Assembly: GCA_046351555.1 (NCBI GenBank)
Contig: JAXLYI010000020.1
Coordinates: 62,001-126,000 of the forward strand
DNA from: CAISKJ01 sp046351555
GTDB taxonomy: Bacteria > Myxococcota_A > Polyangia > Polyangiales > Ga0077539
Direction: 5' to 3'
DNA length: 64,000 bases
The translations under genes and the position numbers were made by a program. Under the pieces are notes generated by a model. That model was not told where the DNA came from. It made no database searches and saw nothing but the letters and a program-made list of their open reading frames with translations. Shown here in pieces: positions 28,704-40,136 of the stretch. How positions within the stretch are numbered: the first letter of the stretch is position 1; each line of letters opens with the position of its first letter.

Positions 28704-29729
28704 ATGGGCGCACCTCCGGTCCTCGACCACACGCTCCCGGTCCACATCGCCCGCGCCATCGCGACGGGCGCGCGCGAGCACGGCATCGACCCGCTCCCGC
28801 TCTTCGCCGCGCACGGCGTCACGGCGGACGTGCTCGCCGACCCCGACGCGCGGCTCACCGGGCGCGTGACCGTCGCCCTCTGGGACGCCGCGGCGGGCGC
28901 GAGCGGGCACCCCAATTTCGGGCTGCGCACCGGCGAGCGGGCGGGCCACGCGGCGGTCAACATGGCGGGGATGTTCCTCGCGGCGAGCGCGACGCTGGGC
29001 GAAGGGTTCGAGCGCGTCTTCCGCTTCTACCGCGTGATGAACGACGCGCAGACCGTCCACTGGGAGGCGACGCCCGACTTCCTCGGGGCCTGGCTCACCG
29101 TGCGCGAGGTGCCCTACGCGGTGCCGCGCCACGCGACGGAGTTCGCCTTCGCGTGGTCGGTGGTCACGGCGCGCGCGGTGACGGGCGTCGACCTCGCCCC
29201 GACGCTCGTCGCCTTCGAACACGAGCCGCCCGCCGACCGCGCCGAGCACGACGCGCTCTTCCGCTGCCCGGTCCGCTTCAACCAGCACCGCTCGGAGGTC
29301 CGCTTCGACCCCGCCGTCGCCGCCCTCCCCGTGCGCACCGCCGACCCCGCGCTCGTGGAGATCCTGGAGAGCCACGCGCGCGCCGTGCTCACGCGGCTCC
29401 CGACGAAGCAGGGCATCGTCCCGCGCGTGCGCGACGCGGCGGCCCGCGCGCTGCCGACGGGCGCCGCCCTCGAGGACATCGCCGCCTCGCTCCGCCTGAG
29501 CCCCCGCAGCCTCCAGCGCAGGCTCCGCGACGAGGGGACCACCTACGCCGACGTGCTCGACGAGGTGCGCCGCGCGCTCGCCCTCGACGCGCTCCGCGAC
29601 CCCGCGCGGGGCGCCGCCGAGGTGGGCTTCGCGCTCGGCTTCTCCGACCCGAGCGCGTTCCACAAGGCCTTCGTGCGCTGGACGGGGAGCGCGCCGGGCG
29701 CCTGGCGCCGAGCCGTTAACGGCGCTTGA
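28704..29729 (+). CDS. AraC-family regulator with arabinose-binding-type N-domain
   Basis: 341 residues, matching the OruR/ArgR-like AraC group. Residues ~15-210 form the ligand-binding domain found in quorum or metabolite-responsive members (LPVHIARAIATGAREHGID near the start). The C-terminal double helix-turn-helix is clear: IAASLRLSPRSLQRRLRDEG and AAEVGFALGFSDPSAFHKAF with RWTGSAPGAWRR. It starts 21 bases after the hydrolase-fold gene, so it may be co-transcribed and may regulate it. The last 14 bases overlap the end of the convergent small membrane protein gene. Confidence 0.92.
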   Translation: MGAPPVLDHTLPVHIARAIATGAREHGIDPLPLFAAHGVTADVLADPDARLTGRVTVALWDAAAGASGHPNFGLRTGERAGHAAVNMAGMFLAASATLGEGFERVFRFYRVMNDAQTVHWEATPDFLGAWLTVREVPYAVPRHATEFAFAWSVVTARAVTGVDLAPTLVAFEHEPPADRAEHDALFRCPVRFNQHRSEVRFDPAVAALPVRTADPALVEILESHARAVLTRLPTKQGIVPRVRDAAARALPTGAALEDIAASLRLSPRSLQRRLRDEGTTYADVLDEVRRALALDALRDPARGAAEVGFALGFSDPSAFHKAFVRWTGSAPGAWRRAVNGA

Positions 29730-30024
29730 AGACCAGCGCGCGGCGGCACGACGGGCACCGCCGGTCGCCCCAGAGCGCCTCCGTCGAGAAGCCCCAGAGG
29801 TTGCTGATGAGCAGGAAGGTCGGCGGCACGAGCATCATGTTGATCGGCGGCAGCACGGCGATGACCGGCAGCGCGACGAAGCTCATCCCGAGGGCGGCGG
29901 CGAAGGCGACGTAGCCGAGCGGGTCGCGCGGCGCGGGGCGCACGGCCTCGCGGCAGGCGCCGCAGGTGCAGGTGCCGTCGGGGTTGCGGGTGGTGTACGG
30001 GTAGTCCGCGAGGGGGTCGCGCAT
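29716..30024 (-). CDS. Small membrane protein with split zinc-ribbon cysteines
   Basis: 102 residues. An N-terminal TCTCGACREAV and a C-terminal RRCPSCRRALVFKRR flank two hydrophobic helices (YVAFAAALGMSFVALPVIAVL, MMLVPPTFLLISNLWGF). With both ends cytoplasmic, the two Cys pairs could form a single zinc site. GGAGG lies about 8 bases before the ATG, one of the few good Shine-Dalgarno sites here, with TACCCT further upstream. Function unknown. Confidence 0.75.
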   Translation of the reverse strand: MRDPLADYPYTTRNPDGTCTCGACREAVRPAPRDPLGYVAFAAALGMSFVALPVIAVLPPINMMLVPPTFLLISNLWGFSTEALWGDRRCPSCRRALVFKRR

Positions 30025-30101
30025 GGTGATTTCCTCCACGCGCACAAGGGTAGGGGCGCCGCGCGGCGAAGCGTTGTCCGCGCGTGCCAGATCGTTGGTC
30101 G

Positions 30102-30923
30102 TCAGGCGACAGCGCGGCGGGCGCGGAGGCGCAGCTCGACGACCGCGAGCCAGCAGAAGACCGACGCGAGCGCCACCCAGGGCCACGCGAAGGCCACGTC
30201 GATCGAGCGGGCGGAGAAGGCCGCCGGGAGCTCGCGCGCCTGGAGGGCCGCGGCGACGCCGACGAGGGAGATCACGCAGGGGGCGACCGCGCCGGCGCCC
30301 GTCGAGGCCGCGGCGCCGAGGCCGAGCGCGCAGGCGGCGATGACCGCGGGGGCCGACCAGGGCGCCGCCATCGAGAACCACACGGCCCCGATGCCCGCGA
30401 AGGCGCCGACCAGGGTGGCCGTGGGGAAGGCCGGGGCCGCGCGCGTCACGCGGATCTCCCCCGCGCCGCGGTAGGGGACGGCGGCCGCGCGGACGAGGGA
30501 CTCGGCGCTCTCGGGCTCGCGCGGGAGCCGCGTGTGGACGCTCGCGATCCACGCGAGGGCGCCGAAGCACACGGCGAAGACGGGCGCGAAGGAGAGGAAG
30601 ACGAGCGGGGCGCCGAGGTCGCTGTTCCACCCGTGGACGGAGCCCGGCGGGCCGCGGAGCCAGTCGGAGGCGCCCACCAGCCACGCGAGCGTGAAGTGCA
30701 TCCCGATCGCGCGCACCAGCCACGCGGCGAACACCGAGTCCTCCCGGTCGCCCACCGCGCGCACGTAGCGGAACACCGCCGCCGCGCCCAGCGGCGCCCA
30801 CGCGCCGAGGATGCAGCTCACCCGCCACACCTCCGGCACGTCGCCCGCCCACATCCTCACCGAGAACCACGCGACCATCGACGCCGCGATCAGCGTCAGC
30901 ACCAGCAGGGGCCTCGCACGCAT
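30102..30923 (-). CDS. Multi-pass membrane protein of unknown function
   Basis: 273 residues with about seven hydrophobic helices (for example LLVLTLIAASMVAWFSVRM, PLVFLSFAPVFAVCFGALAW, AIGMHFTLAWLVGASDWL, WPWVALASVFCWLAVVEL). No catalytic motif or family signature is recognised. The ATG at 30923 is preferred over a longer frame because the -10-like TATACT sits 6 bases upstream and the signal-like helix starts immediately. It is divergent from the phosphate transporter gene over 166 bases. Confidence 0.75.
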   Translation of the reverse strand: MRARPLLVLTLIAASMVAWFSVRMWAGDVPEVWRVSCILGAWAPLGAAAVFRYVRAVGDREDSVFAAWLVRAIGMHFTLAWLVGASDWLRGPPGSVHGWNSDLGAPLVFLSFAPVFAVCFGALAWIASVHTRLPREPESAESLVRAAAVPYRGAGEIRVTRAAPAFPTATLVGAFAGIGAVWFSMAAPWSAPAVIAACALGLGAAASTGAGAVAPCVISLVGVAAALQARELPAAFSARSIDVAFAWPWVALASVFCWLAVVELRLRARRAVA

Positions 30924-30929
30924 ACGACG

Positions 30930-30935
30930 AGTATA
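30930..30935 (-). promoter_or_regulatory. TATACT -10 box, leaderless start of membrane protein gene
   Basis: On the minus strand TATACT ends 6 bases before the ATG at 30923. It is the closest match to a consensus -10 in the window, and its position implies transcription from the start codon. Confidence 0.5.
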
Positions 30936-30984
30936 GGATGGACGGCCCCCGCCCGGGAGCTCCGCGCCACCAACACGGAATCGC

Positions 30985-31006
30985 GATGTCACCTCCCCGT
31001 GACATC
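30985..31006. promoter_or_regulatory. Inverted repeat GATGTCAC-N6-GTGACATC upstream of phosphate transporter
   Basis: Perfect 8-base arms separated by CTCCCC, centred about 94 bases before the ATG of the Pit transporter and 72 bases before the divergent membrane gene. This is the size and symmetry of a dimeric-repressor or activator site. It is not a Pho box, which uses direct repeats. Confidence 0.5.
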
Positions 31007-31089
31007 ACCCCCCTACCGTCCCCACAAGGGAGTCGACGGCGCCGGACGGGCGCCCGACGAAGCCCCCGAAAGCGAACGGTACAACGCCT

Positions 31090-32502
31090 ATGGAAGCCCT
31101 GTTCGATCACGGCCTCGGCACGGGCGCGGCGATCACTCTGTTTGTCTGCCTGCTGATCGCCCTCGCCTTCGAGTTCGTCAACGGCTTTCACGACACGGCC
31201 AACGCCGTCGCGACGGTGATCTACACCAACGCGCTCAAGCCCAAGTACGCGGTGGCGCTCTCGGGCGTCTGCAACTTCCTCGGCGTCTTCCTCGGCGGCA
31301 TCACCGTCGCCATGGGGATCATGAAGTTGCTCCCCGTCGAGCTCCTCGTCGCCGGCGGCACCCACGTCAGCCTCGCGATGGTCCTCGCCCTCCTCGTCTC
31401 CGCCATCGTGTGGAACGTCGGCACCTGGTACTTCGGCCTCCCCGCGTCGAGCTCGCACACGCTCATCGGCGCCATCCTCGGCGTCGGCATCGCCAACTCC
31501 CTGCGCCCCGGCCACGCCTTCGGCCAGGGCGTCAACTGGGAGAAGGCCGGCGAGATCGCGCTCTCCCTCATCGTCTCGCCCCTCTTCGGCTTCGGCATGG
31601 CGGCCCTGCTGCTCCTCGGCGCGAAGCGCTACACCCCGATGCGCTCGCTGCTCGCCGCGCCGCCGAAGGACGTGCCCCCGCCGCCCGGCGTCCGGGCGCT
31701 CCTCGTCGCCACGTGCTCCGGCGTCAGCTTCGCCCACGGCTCCAACGACGGGCAGAAGGGCGTCGGGCTCATGATGCTGATCCTCATCGGCGTGCTCCCC
31801 GCCGGCTTCGCCCTCGACTACGGCGCCGGCGCCGACCGCGTCCAGCGCGCCGCCCGCGCGGCCACCGCCATCGAACAGGTCGTCGAGCGCCACGGCGACG
31901 CCGCCAGCGCGTCCGAGCGCGCCTCGCTCCGCCGCGAGCTCGCGGCCGCGCACGACCACCTCGGCGCCTACGCCCGCGTGCGCGACATCCCCGCGGGCGA
32001 GCGCTTCCAGGTGCGCCAGGCGGTGCTCCTCGCCGACAAGTCCCTCGACAAGCTGGTGAAGTCCGGCGGCCTCGGGCTCACCTCGGCCGAGGCCGACGAG
32101 CTCAAGTCGCTCCGCAAGGACCTCCGCAACCTCACCGACTACGCCCCGCGCTGGGTGCTCGTCGCCATCGCCGTCGCGCTCGGCGTCGGCACCATGTTCG
32201 GGTGGCGCCGCATCGTCGAGACCGTCGGCGAGAAGATCGGCAAGACCCACCTCACCTACGCCCAGGGCGCGTCGGCCGAGATCGTCGCCGCCAGCACCAT
32301 CGCCTTCGCCAGCGCCACCGGCCTCCCGGTGAGCACCACGCACGTCCTCTCCTCGGGCGTCGCCGGCACCATGGTGGCCAACGGCAGCGGCGTGCAGCCG
32401 AAGACCATCCGCAACATCGCCCTCGCCTGGCTCCTCACCCTGCCCGCCACCATCACCCTCTCGGCCCTGCTCTTCACCGTCTTCCGCCTGCTGCTCGGGT
32501 GA
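31090..32502 (+). CDS. pit: Inorganic phosphate transporter, PiT family
   Basis: 470 residues, typical for bacterial PitA. The duplicated family signature is clear: FVNGFHDTANAVATVIYTNA in the N-terminal half and SFAHGSNDGQKG with ASATGLPVSTTHVLSS in the second half. About ten membrane helices surround a long hydrophilic helical loop (residues ~255-350). Pit proteins take up phosphate as a metal-phosphate complex with protons or sodium. A palindromic operator candidate lies upstream. No PhoU-like partner is adjacent. Confidence 0.94.
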   Translation: MEALFDHGLGTGAAITLFVCLLIALAFEFVNGFHDTANAVATVIYTNALKPKYAVALSGVCNFLGVFLGGITVAMGIMKLLPVELLVAGGTHVSLAMVLALLVSAIVWNVGTWYFGLPASSSHTLIGAILGVGIANSLRPGHAFGQGVNWEKAGEIALSLIVSPLFGFGMAALLLLGAKRYTPMRSLLAAPPKDVPPPPGVRALLVATCSGVSFAHGSNDGQKGVGLMMLILIGVLPAGFALDYGAGADRVQRAARAATAIEQVVERHGDAASASERASLRRELAAAHDHLGAYARVRDIPAGERFQVRQAVLLADKSLDKLVKSGGLGLTSAEADELKSLRKDLRNLTDYAPRWVLVAIAVALGVGTMFGWRRIVETVGEKIGKTHLTYAQGASAEIVAASTIAFASATGLPVSTTHVLSSGVAGTMVANGSGVQPKTIRNIALAWLLTLPATITLSALLFTVFRLLLG

Positions 32503-32521
32503 AGTAGCCTCCGCGGCGCCC

Positions 32522-33256
32522 GTGCCGAAGCAGCTCGCCATCGCCCTGGGCGCCGCCCTCGCCGTCGCCGCCCTCGTCCTCGCGATCGCCCGCTTCTCCT
32601 CGCGCGCCGCCCCGCCGGCGCCGTCGCTCCTGCCGCCGACGCCGCGCGACCGCGATCGTGCGCGCCGCCTCGACGTCGCCGTCGAGCGCCTGCGCACGCT
32701 CCAGACCGAGTCCGCCGCCCTGATGCCCGACGACGCCCGCGGGGTGTACATCGGCCTGCGCCGCGAGGAGCTCGAGCGCCTCCGCCCCGGCGCGCGGCCC
32801 GCGCCCGGCAGCCTCCCGGGGCACGCGCTCCTCCAGGAGGTTCTCCCCAACGGCGGGGTCGCGGCGTACCTCATCTCCGAGCGGCTTGGGCGCGTGGCGC
32901 AGGTGCAGTTCCTCTCGCGGCTGCCGGACGTCGCGCGGCTCGGGGCGCACTACGAGTCGCTGCGCGCGCGCTACGGCGAGCCCGCGGGCTTCGTCGAGTG
33001 CCCCGAGAGCGCCGAGAGCGCCGCCACGCGCCGCATCCTCTGGATCGCCCGCGAGACCACCGTGATGGAGGCCGTCCTCGTCCACGCCAACGGCGGCGCG
33101 TCGCTCACCCTCGCCGTCGCGGGCAACGCCGACGTCGCCGCCGCCGTGCGCCGCCAGGGGTGCCGCCCCGTCGACCGCGACGCCGGCGCCCCGTGGCCCG
33201 TCGCCGGTGCGCTCCGCGGGGAGCGGGTGCCCGTCCGCGCGCCGCCCTCGCGCTGA
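32522..33256 (+). CDS. Membrane-anchored hypothetical protein
   Basis: 244 residues from GTG, 19 bases after the transporter gene and therefore likely in the same transcript. TAGCCT lies 11 bases upstream. One N-terminal helix (LAIALGAALAVAALVLAIA) anchors a soluble domain with VYIGLRREELERLRPGA and a strand-rich stretch AAYLISERLGRVAQVQFLSRL, reminiscent of small proteins that have a metabolite or peptidoglycan-binding fold. No family is recognised. The tail is Arg/Pro-rich. Confidence 0.7.
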   Translation: MPKQLAIALGAALAVAALVLAIARFSSRAAPPAPSLLPPTPRDRDRARRLDVAVERLRTLQTESAALMPDDARGVYIGLRREELERLRPGARPAPGSLPGHALLQEVLPNGGVAAYLISERLGRVAQVQFLSRLPDVARLGAHYESLRARYGEPAGFVECPESAESAATRRILWIARETTVMEAVLVHANGGASLTLAVAGNADVAAAVRRQGCRPVDRDAGAPWPVAGALRGERVPVRAPPSR

Positions 33257-33314
33257 TCGGACAGACCCTCAAGGCCCCCCCGCGCCGAGCCGTTGGTGCG
33301 AGGAGAGGCGCCCG

Positions 33315-35258
<1,944 letters not shown>

Positions 35259-35291
35259 GGCGAACTCGCGTACCATCGCCGACCCTCTGCC

Positions 35292-36761
35292 ATGAGCGAC
35301 GACGCGACCCACTTCGACGTGATCATCATCGGCGCCGGGCTCTCCGGCGTCGGCGCGGCCTGGCACCTCCAGGACAAGCTCCCCCACAAGACTTACGCGA
35401 TCCTCGAGGGCCGCGAGCGCATGGGCGGCACCTGGGACCTCTTCCGCTACCCGGGCATCCGCTCGGACTCCGACATGTACACGCTGGGCTACTCCTTCCG
35501 GCCCTGGACGCAGGCCAAGGCGATCGCCGACGGGCCGTCGATCCTCGCGTACATCCGTGACACCGCGCGCGAGGCCGGCATCGACCGCAAGGTGCGCTAC
35601 GGCCACCGCGTCGAGCGCGCGTCGTGGTCGTCGGCCGACGCCCGCTGGACGCTGGAGGTGCGGGAGTCCGCGACGGGCGAGCTGCGGCGCTTCACGTGCT
35701 CGTTCGTCTTCGCGTGCGCGGGCTACTACGACTACGAGGCCGGGCACGCGCCGGCCTTCGCGGGGCGCGAGCGCTTCCGCGGCACGGTCGTGCACCCGCA
35801 GCACTGGCCCGAGCGCCTCGACTACGAGGGCAAGCGCGTGGTGGTCGTCGGCAGCGGCGCCACCGCGATGACGCTGGTGCCCGAGCTCGCGAAGCGCGCC
35901 GCCCACGTGACCATGCTCCAGCGCTCGCCGACGTACGTCATCGCGATGCCCGGCGTCGACCGCGTCGCCGACTGGCTCCGCGCGCGCCTCCCCGCCGGCG
36001 CCGCGTACGAGGCCACCCGCTGGAAGAACGTGCTGCTCGGCATGGCGTTCTACAAGTTCACCCGGCGCTTCCCCGAGCGGGCGAAGCGGCTGCTCGTCGG
36101 GCAGGTGCGGCGCGCGGTGGGCGGCGCGGTCGACGTCGGGCGCCACTTCACCCCGCGCTACAACCCCTGGGACCAGCGCCTCTGCCTCGTCCCCGACGGC
36201 GACCTCTTCGAGACCCTCCGCGACGGCCGCGCCTCCGTCGTCACCGACGAGATCGAGACCTTCACCGAGACCGGGTTGCAACTCAAGTCGGGCGCCTCGC
36301 TCGACGCCGACATCGTCGTCACCGCCACGGGCCTCGAGCTGAAGTTCCTCGGGGGCGTGGCGCTGGAGGTCGACGGGCGCGCGGTCGAGCCGTCGAAGCT
36401 GCTGGCCTACAAGGGGATGATGTTCGGCGACGTGCCCAACCTCGCCGTCTCCATCGGGTACACCAACGCGTCGTGGACGCTCAAGTGCGACCTCACCTGC
36501 GAGTACGTCTGCCGCCTGCTCCAGCACATGGACCGCCACGGCTACGCCGCCGCCCGGCCCCACAACGACGACCCCTCGCTGCGCGCCGAGCCCCTGCTCG
36601 ACTTCGCCGCCAACTACGTCCTCCGCGCGGTCGACCGCTTCCCCCGCCAGGGCGACCGCGCCCCCTGGCGCGTCTACCAGAACTACGCCCTCGACCGCGC
36701 GGCCCTCCGCCACGCCCCCGTCGACGACGGCGTCATGCGCTTCTCCAAGGCCCGACCGTAA
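35292..36761 (+). CDS. FAD-dependent Baeyer-Villiger-type monooxygenase
   Basis: 489 residues. Two Rossmann motifs bind FAD (IIIGAGLSGVGAAWHL) and NADPH (VVVVGSGATAMTL). Between them sits FRGTVVHPQHWPE, an exact FxGxxxHxxxW Baeyer-Villiger signature, plus GGTWDLFRYPGIRSDSDM typical of the EthA/cyclohexanone monooxygenase group. The enzyme inserts oxygen next to a ketone or oxidises heteroatoms; the substrate is unknown. The next gene starts 3 bases after the stop, so the two are co-transcribed. Confidence 0.93.
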   Translation: MSDDATHFDVIIIGAGLSGVGAAWHLQDKLPHKTYAILEGRERMGGTWDLFRYPGIRSDSDMYTLGYSFRPWTQAKAIADGPSILAYIRDTAREAGIDRKVRYGHRVERASWSSADARWTLEVRESATGELRRFTCSFVFACAGYYDYEAGHAPAFAGRERFRGTVVHPQHWPERLDYEGKRVVVVGSGATAMTLVPELAKRAAHVTMLQRSPTYVIAMPGVDRVADWLRARLPAGAAYEATRWKNVLLGMAFYKFTRRFPERAKRLLVGQVRRAVGGAVDVGRHFTPRYNPWDQRLCLVPDGDLFETLRDGRASVVTDEIETFTETGLQLKSGASLDADIVVTATGLELKFLGGVALEVDGRAVEPSKLLAYKGMMFGDVPNLAVSIGYTNASWTLKCDLTCEYVCRLLQHMDRHGYAAARPHNDDPSLRAEPLLDFAANYVLRAVDRFPRQGDRAPWRVYQNYALDRAALRHAPVDDGVMRFSKARP

Positions 36762-36764
36762 CCG

Positions 36765-39700
36765 ATGCAGCCCGCCTGGTTCGAACTCCTCACCCTCGAC
36801 ACCCTCGCCGCCACCTTCAGCCCCGAGCGCGTGCTCCAGGCCCTCGCGCTCCACACCGAGTACGCCGCCCCGCCCGCGCTCTCCGACGGCGCCACGCTCA
36901 CCGCCAGCGCCTTCGGCCCGACGCCCGCGCCCACGGGCACGCGGCGCGGCCCCGCGCGGCCCGGCGTCCTCGCGTCGCGCGCCACCTTCCGCCAGCACCC
37001 CGACGGCACCGCGAAGCTCCAGACCACCTGCACCTGTGACCCCTACGCCGCCGGCTGCGTCCACGTCCTCGCAATGCTCGTCGACCTCGCGCTCCACCCC
37101 GGGCTCCGCGCCGCCGCGCTCGAGGGCCGCCGAGACGTCACCGAACTCCTCGACGAGCTTCCCGCCCTCCGGGTCGCCGCGCGCGACGAGCTCCACGCGC
37201 GCGCGCTCGCCGACCGATGGCTCCCGCTCGCCACGCCCGCCGCGTCGGAGAGCTTCGAGATCCGCTTGACGCCCGTCGACGCGCGCCCCGGCCTCGCCGC
37301 CGCGCCCTACGAGCACCCCACCCTCGAGCTGCGGCTGATGAGCGCCGCCGACCGCTCGCTCTACGACCCGCGCGAGGTCACCACGCGCCCGCTCCCGCGC
37401 CTCGAACGCCGGCTCCTCACGCTCGGCGAGCCCCTCTCGCGCGGCCGCAAGGGCGTGGCGCTCTCGGGCACGCCGGCCACCGTCGCGCTCCACCTCCTGC
37501 GCGCGTCGGGCCGCGAGGTGCTCCTCGGCGAGAAGGGCGCCGAGCGCGTCTCCTTCCGCGACGAGCCGCTGCGCCTGCGCATCGCGCGCGCCGCGCTCGC
37601 CCGCGCCGACGTCGCCGTCTCGCTCGAGGCGCGCGGCCCCGGCAGCGCCCTCGTCGAGCACGGCGGCGCGCTCGTCGACGCCCTCGAAGGCCGCTGGTAC
37701 GCGGGCGACCTCGAGCTCCCCGCGCGCGACGTGGTGCTCTTCCCCGGCGCCTTCCCCGCGGTGTGGTCGCCGTCGCTCCGGTCCTTCTTCCCCGTGGACG
37801 AGGGCGTCGACCCCGACCTCGCGTGGGGCCTCCACTGCCGCCCCGCCGCGGAGGTGCCCGGCGCCCACGTGCCCACCGTGATCCGCGGCGTCCAGCGCGC
37901 GCTCGGCGGGCGCCCCGTCGACCTCCCGCGCCCCGAGGAGCTCGGCCTCCCGCCGCGCGCCGCGCCCCGCGTCGTCGTCCGCATCGAGGGCCGCGCCCTC
38001 GACGTCGCCGCCCGCGTCGAGGCCGAGTACGACTTCGGCGCCGTCCCGCTCGGCCCCGACGGCCCGCTCGCGCGTCTCCCCTTCGAGCACGACCTCCGCC
38101 GCGACCCCGACCGCGAGCGCTCGGCCCTCGACCGCGTCGCCCGCGCCGGCCTCGCCTGGAGCGCCACGTCCCTCGCCTTCGCCGCGAAGGAGCGCGACGC
38201 CGCGGACTTCTGGGCCCGTGGCATCACCGCGCTGCGCGAGCCCGAGCCCTTCGCGTTGACCGTGCTCGTCGCCGAGAACCTCCGCCGCGTGGTGGTGCGA
38301 CCGCCCGTTCGCCCGCGCGTCCGCGTCGCGATGGAGGGCAACCTGCTCGACGCGGAGTTCGCCTTCGACGCGGGCGAGCTCGCGGCCGACCTCCAGCGGC
38401 TCCGCGAGGTGCTCCGCGACAAGCGCCGCTGGGTCGAGCTCGACGACGGCTCGGTCAGCGAGATCCAGGACGCCGTCGCCGCCTTCGTCGAGGAGCTCGA
38501 CGAGGTGGTTCCCGCGAAGGCCGCGCGGCCGGGACGTCCCGCGCGCGCGTCGCTGCCGGCGCACCAGCTCGGGCGCGTCGAGCGCTGGGTCGACGCGGGC
38601 GTCGGCGCCGAGCTCACGCCCGCGGTGGAGGCGTTCCGCACGAAGCTCCGCGCGCTGGCGGTGCGGGCCGACCCCGAGCTCCCGCGCGGACTCCGGGCGT
38701 CGCTCCGCCCCTATCAAGCGGCGGGCGTGGCGTGGCTCCAGTTTCTCGACGAGCTCGGCGCGGGCGGCCTGCTGGCCGACGACATGGGCCTCGGCAAGAC
38801 GCTCACCGCGCTGGCGCTATTGCTCTGGCGCAAGGAGCGCGACGGCGCGGCCCCGTCGCTGGTGGTGGCGCCGACCTCCGTCGCGGGCAACTGGGTGCGC
38901 GAGGCGGCCCGCTTCGCCCCCGACCTCTCGGTGCTGCTCTACCACGGTGCCGCGCGCGAGCGCGACGCGTCGGCCCTCGCGCGCGCCGACGTGGTGGTGA
39001 CCACCTACGCGCTCCTGCGCCGCGACGTCGCGATGCTCGCGTCGGTGCGCTTCCGCTACGCGGTGCTCGACGAGGCCCAGTCGATCAAGAACGCCGCCGC
39101 CCAGTCGGCCCAGGCCGCCCGCGAGTTCGACGCCGAGCGCCGCCTCGCCCTCTCGGGCACGCCCGTCGAGAACCACCTCGGCGAGCTCTGGGCCCTGATG
39201 GACTTCGCCAACCCCGCGATGCTCGGCTCGACCCGCGACTTCGCCGCCCGCTACGAGAAGCCCGTCACCGCCGACCCGAGGTCCCCCGCGGCCGAGCGGC
39301 TCCGCGCGCTCGTTCGTCCCTTCATCCTGCGCCGCACCAAGCGCGACGTGCTCGCCGAGCTGCCGCCCAAGCAGGAGATCGACCAGCTCTGCGCGATGAC
39401 CCCCGCGCAGCGACGTCTCTACGACGCCCTCTCCGCCGCCGCCCTGCGCGACGTCGAGGAGCGCATCGCCGCCGTGGGCCTCGCGCGCGCCGGGCTCAGC
39501 GTGCTGACCGCGCTCCTGCGGCTGCGCCAGGCCGCGTGCGACCCGCGCCTCGTCGATGCCGCGCTCCCCGCGGCCGCGAGCGCCAAGCGCGAGGCCTTCC
39601 TCGGACTCGTCGAGTCGGTCGCGCGCGAGGGGCGGCGGGTGCTGGTGTTCTCGCAGTTTACCGAGCTCCTGGGGCTGTGGCGCAAGGACCTCGACGCGAT

Positions 39701-40124
39701 GGGCGTCGCCTACGAGTACCTCGACGGCGCCACGCGCGACCGCGACGGCGCCGTGGCCCGCTTCCAGTCGGGGGCAGCGCCCGCCTTCCTCATCTCGCTC
39801 AAGGCGGGCGGCACCGGGCTCAACCTCACCGCCGCCGACACCGTGATCCACTGCGACCCGTGGTGGAACCCCGCCGCCGAGGCCCAGGCCACCGACCGCG
39901 CCCACCGCATGGGCCAGGCCCGCGCCGTCACCGTCTACCGCCTCATCGCGAAGGGCACCCTCGAGGAGCGAATCGTCGCCCTCAAGGAGCGCAAGCGCGC
40001 CCTCGCCGAGGCCGTCGTCGCCGAGGACGCCGGCGCCCTCAAGGGCCTGAGCGAAGACGACGTGCGCGCCCTCCTCGGCGGCGCCGAGGCCGACGAGGAC
40101 TTCGAAGGCGAGGCCGGGGAGTAG
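36765..40124 (+). CDS. SNF2-family DNA-dependent ATPase with SWIM zinc finger
   Basis: 1,119 residues. A SWIM motif (C89-x-C91-x6-C98-x-H100: CTCDPYAAGCVH) lies in the N-terminal part, followed by ~480 residues of family-specific sequence. The SNF2 helicase begins at residue ~640: Walker A DDMGLGKT (Lys678), DEAQ box (Asp769), SGTPVEN, then the C-terminal RecA domain (VFSQFTELLG, KAGGTGLNL, DRAHRMGQ). Members remodel protein-DNA complexes. It follows the monooxygenase by 3 bases, although a functional link is not obvious. It converges on the TPR gene with a 12-base gap. Confidence 0.93.
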   Translation: MQPAWFELLTLDTLAATFSPERVLQALALHTEYAAPPALSDGATLTASAFGPTPAPTGTRRGPARPGVLASRATFRQHPDGTAKLQTTCTCDPYAAGCVHVLAMLVDLALHPGLRAAALEGRRDVTELLDELPALRVAARDELHARALADRWLPLATPAASESFEIRLTPVDARPGLAAAPYEHPTLELRLMSAADRSLYDPREVTTRPLPRLERRLLTLGEPLSRGRKGVALSGTPATVALHLLRASGREVLLGEKGAERVSFRDEPLRLRIARAALARADVAVSLEARGPGSALVEHGGALVDALEGRWYAGDLELPARDVVLFPGAFPAVWSPSLRSFFPVDEGVDPDLAWGLHCRPAAEVPGAHVPTVIRGVQRALGGRPVDLPRPEELGLPPRAAPRVVVRIEGRALDVAARVEAEYDFGAVPLGPDGPLARLPFEHDLRRDPDRERSALDRVARAGLAWSATSLAFAAKERDAADFWARGITALREPEPFALTVLVAENLRRVVVRPPVRPRVRVAMEGNLLDAEFAFDAGELAADLQRLREVLRDKRRWVELDDGSVSEIQDAVAAFVEELDEVVPAKAARPGRPARASLPAHQLGRVERWVDAGVGAELTPAVEAFRTKLRALAVRADPELPRGLRASLRPYQAAGVAWLQFLDELGAGGLLADDMGLGKTLTALALLLWRKERDGAAPSLVVAPTSVAGNWVREAARFAPDLSVLLYHGAARERDASALARADVVVTTYALLRRDVAMLASVRFRYAVLDEAQSIKNAAAQSAQAAREFDAERRLALSGTPVENHLGELWALMDFANPAMLGSTRDFAARYEKPVTADPRSPAAERLRALVRPFILRRTKRDVLAELPPKQEIDQLCAMTPAQRRLYDALSAAALRDVEERIAAVGLARAGLSVLTALLRLRQAACDPRLVDAALPAAASAKREAFLGLVESVAREGRRVLVFSQFTELLGLWRKDLDAMGVAYEYLDGATRDRDGAVARFQSGAAPAFLISLKAGGTGLNLTAADTVIHCDPWWNPAAEAQATDRAHRMGQARAVTVYRLIAKGTLEERIVALKERKRALAEAVVAEDAGALKGLSEDDVRALLGGAEADEDFEGEAGE

Positions 40125-40136
40125 CGGGGAGTTCGC

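Larger units (their letters stand above)
30924..31089. other. 166-base divergent intergenic region
   Basis: Contains the TATACT box of the membrane gene, the GATGTCAC-N6-GTGACATC palindrome and a TACAAC 4 bases before the transporter ATG. No small ORF or RNA is evident. Confidence 0.6.
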
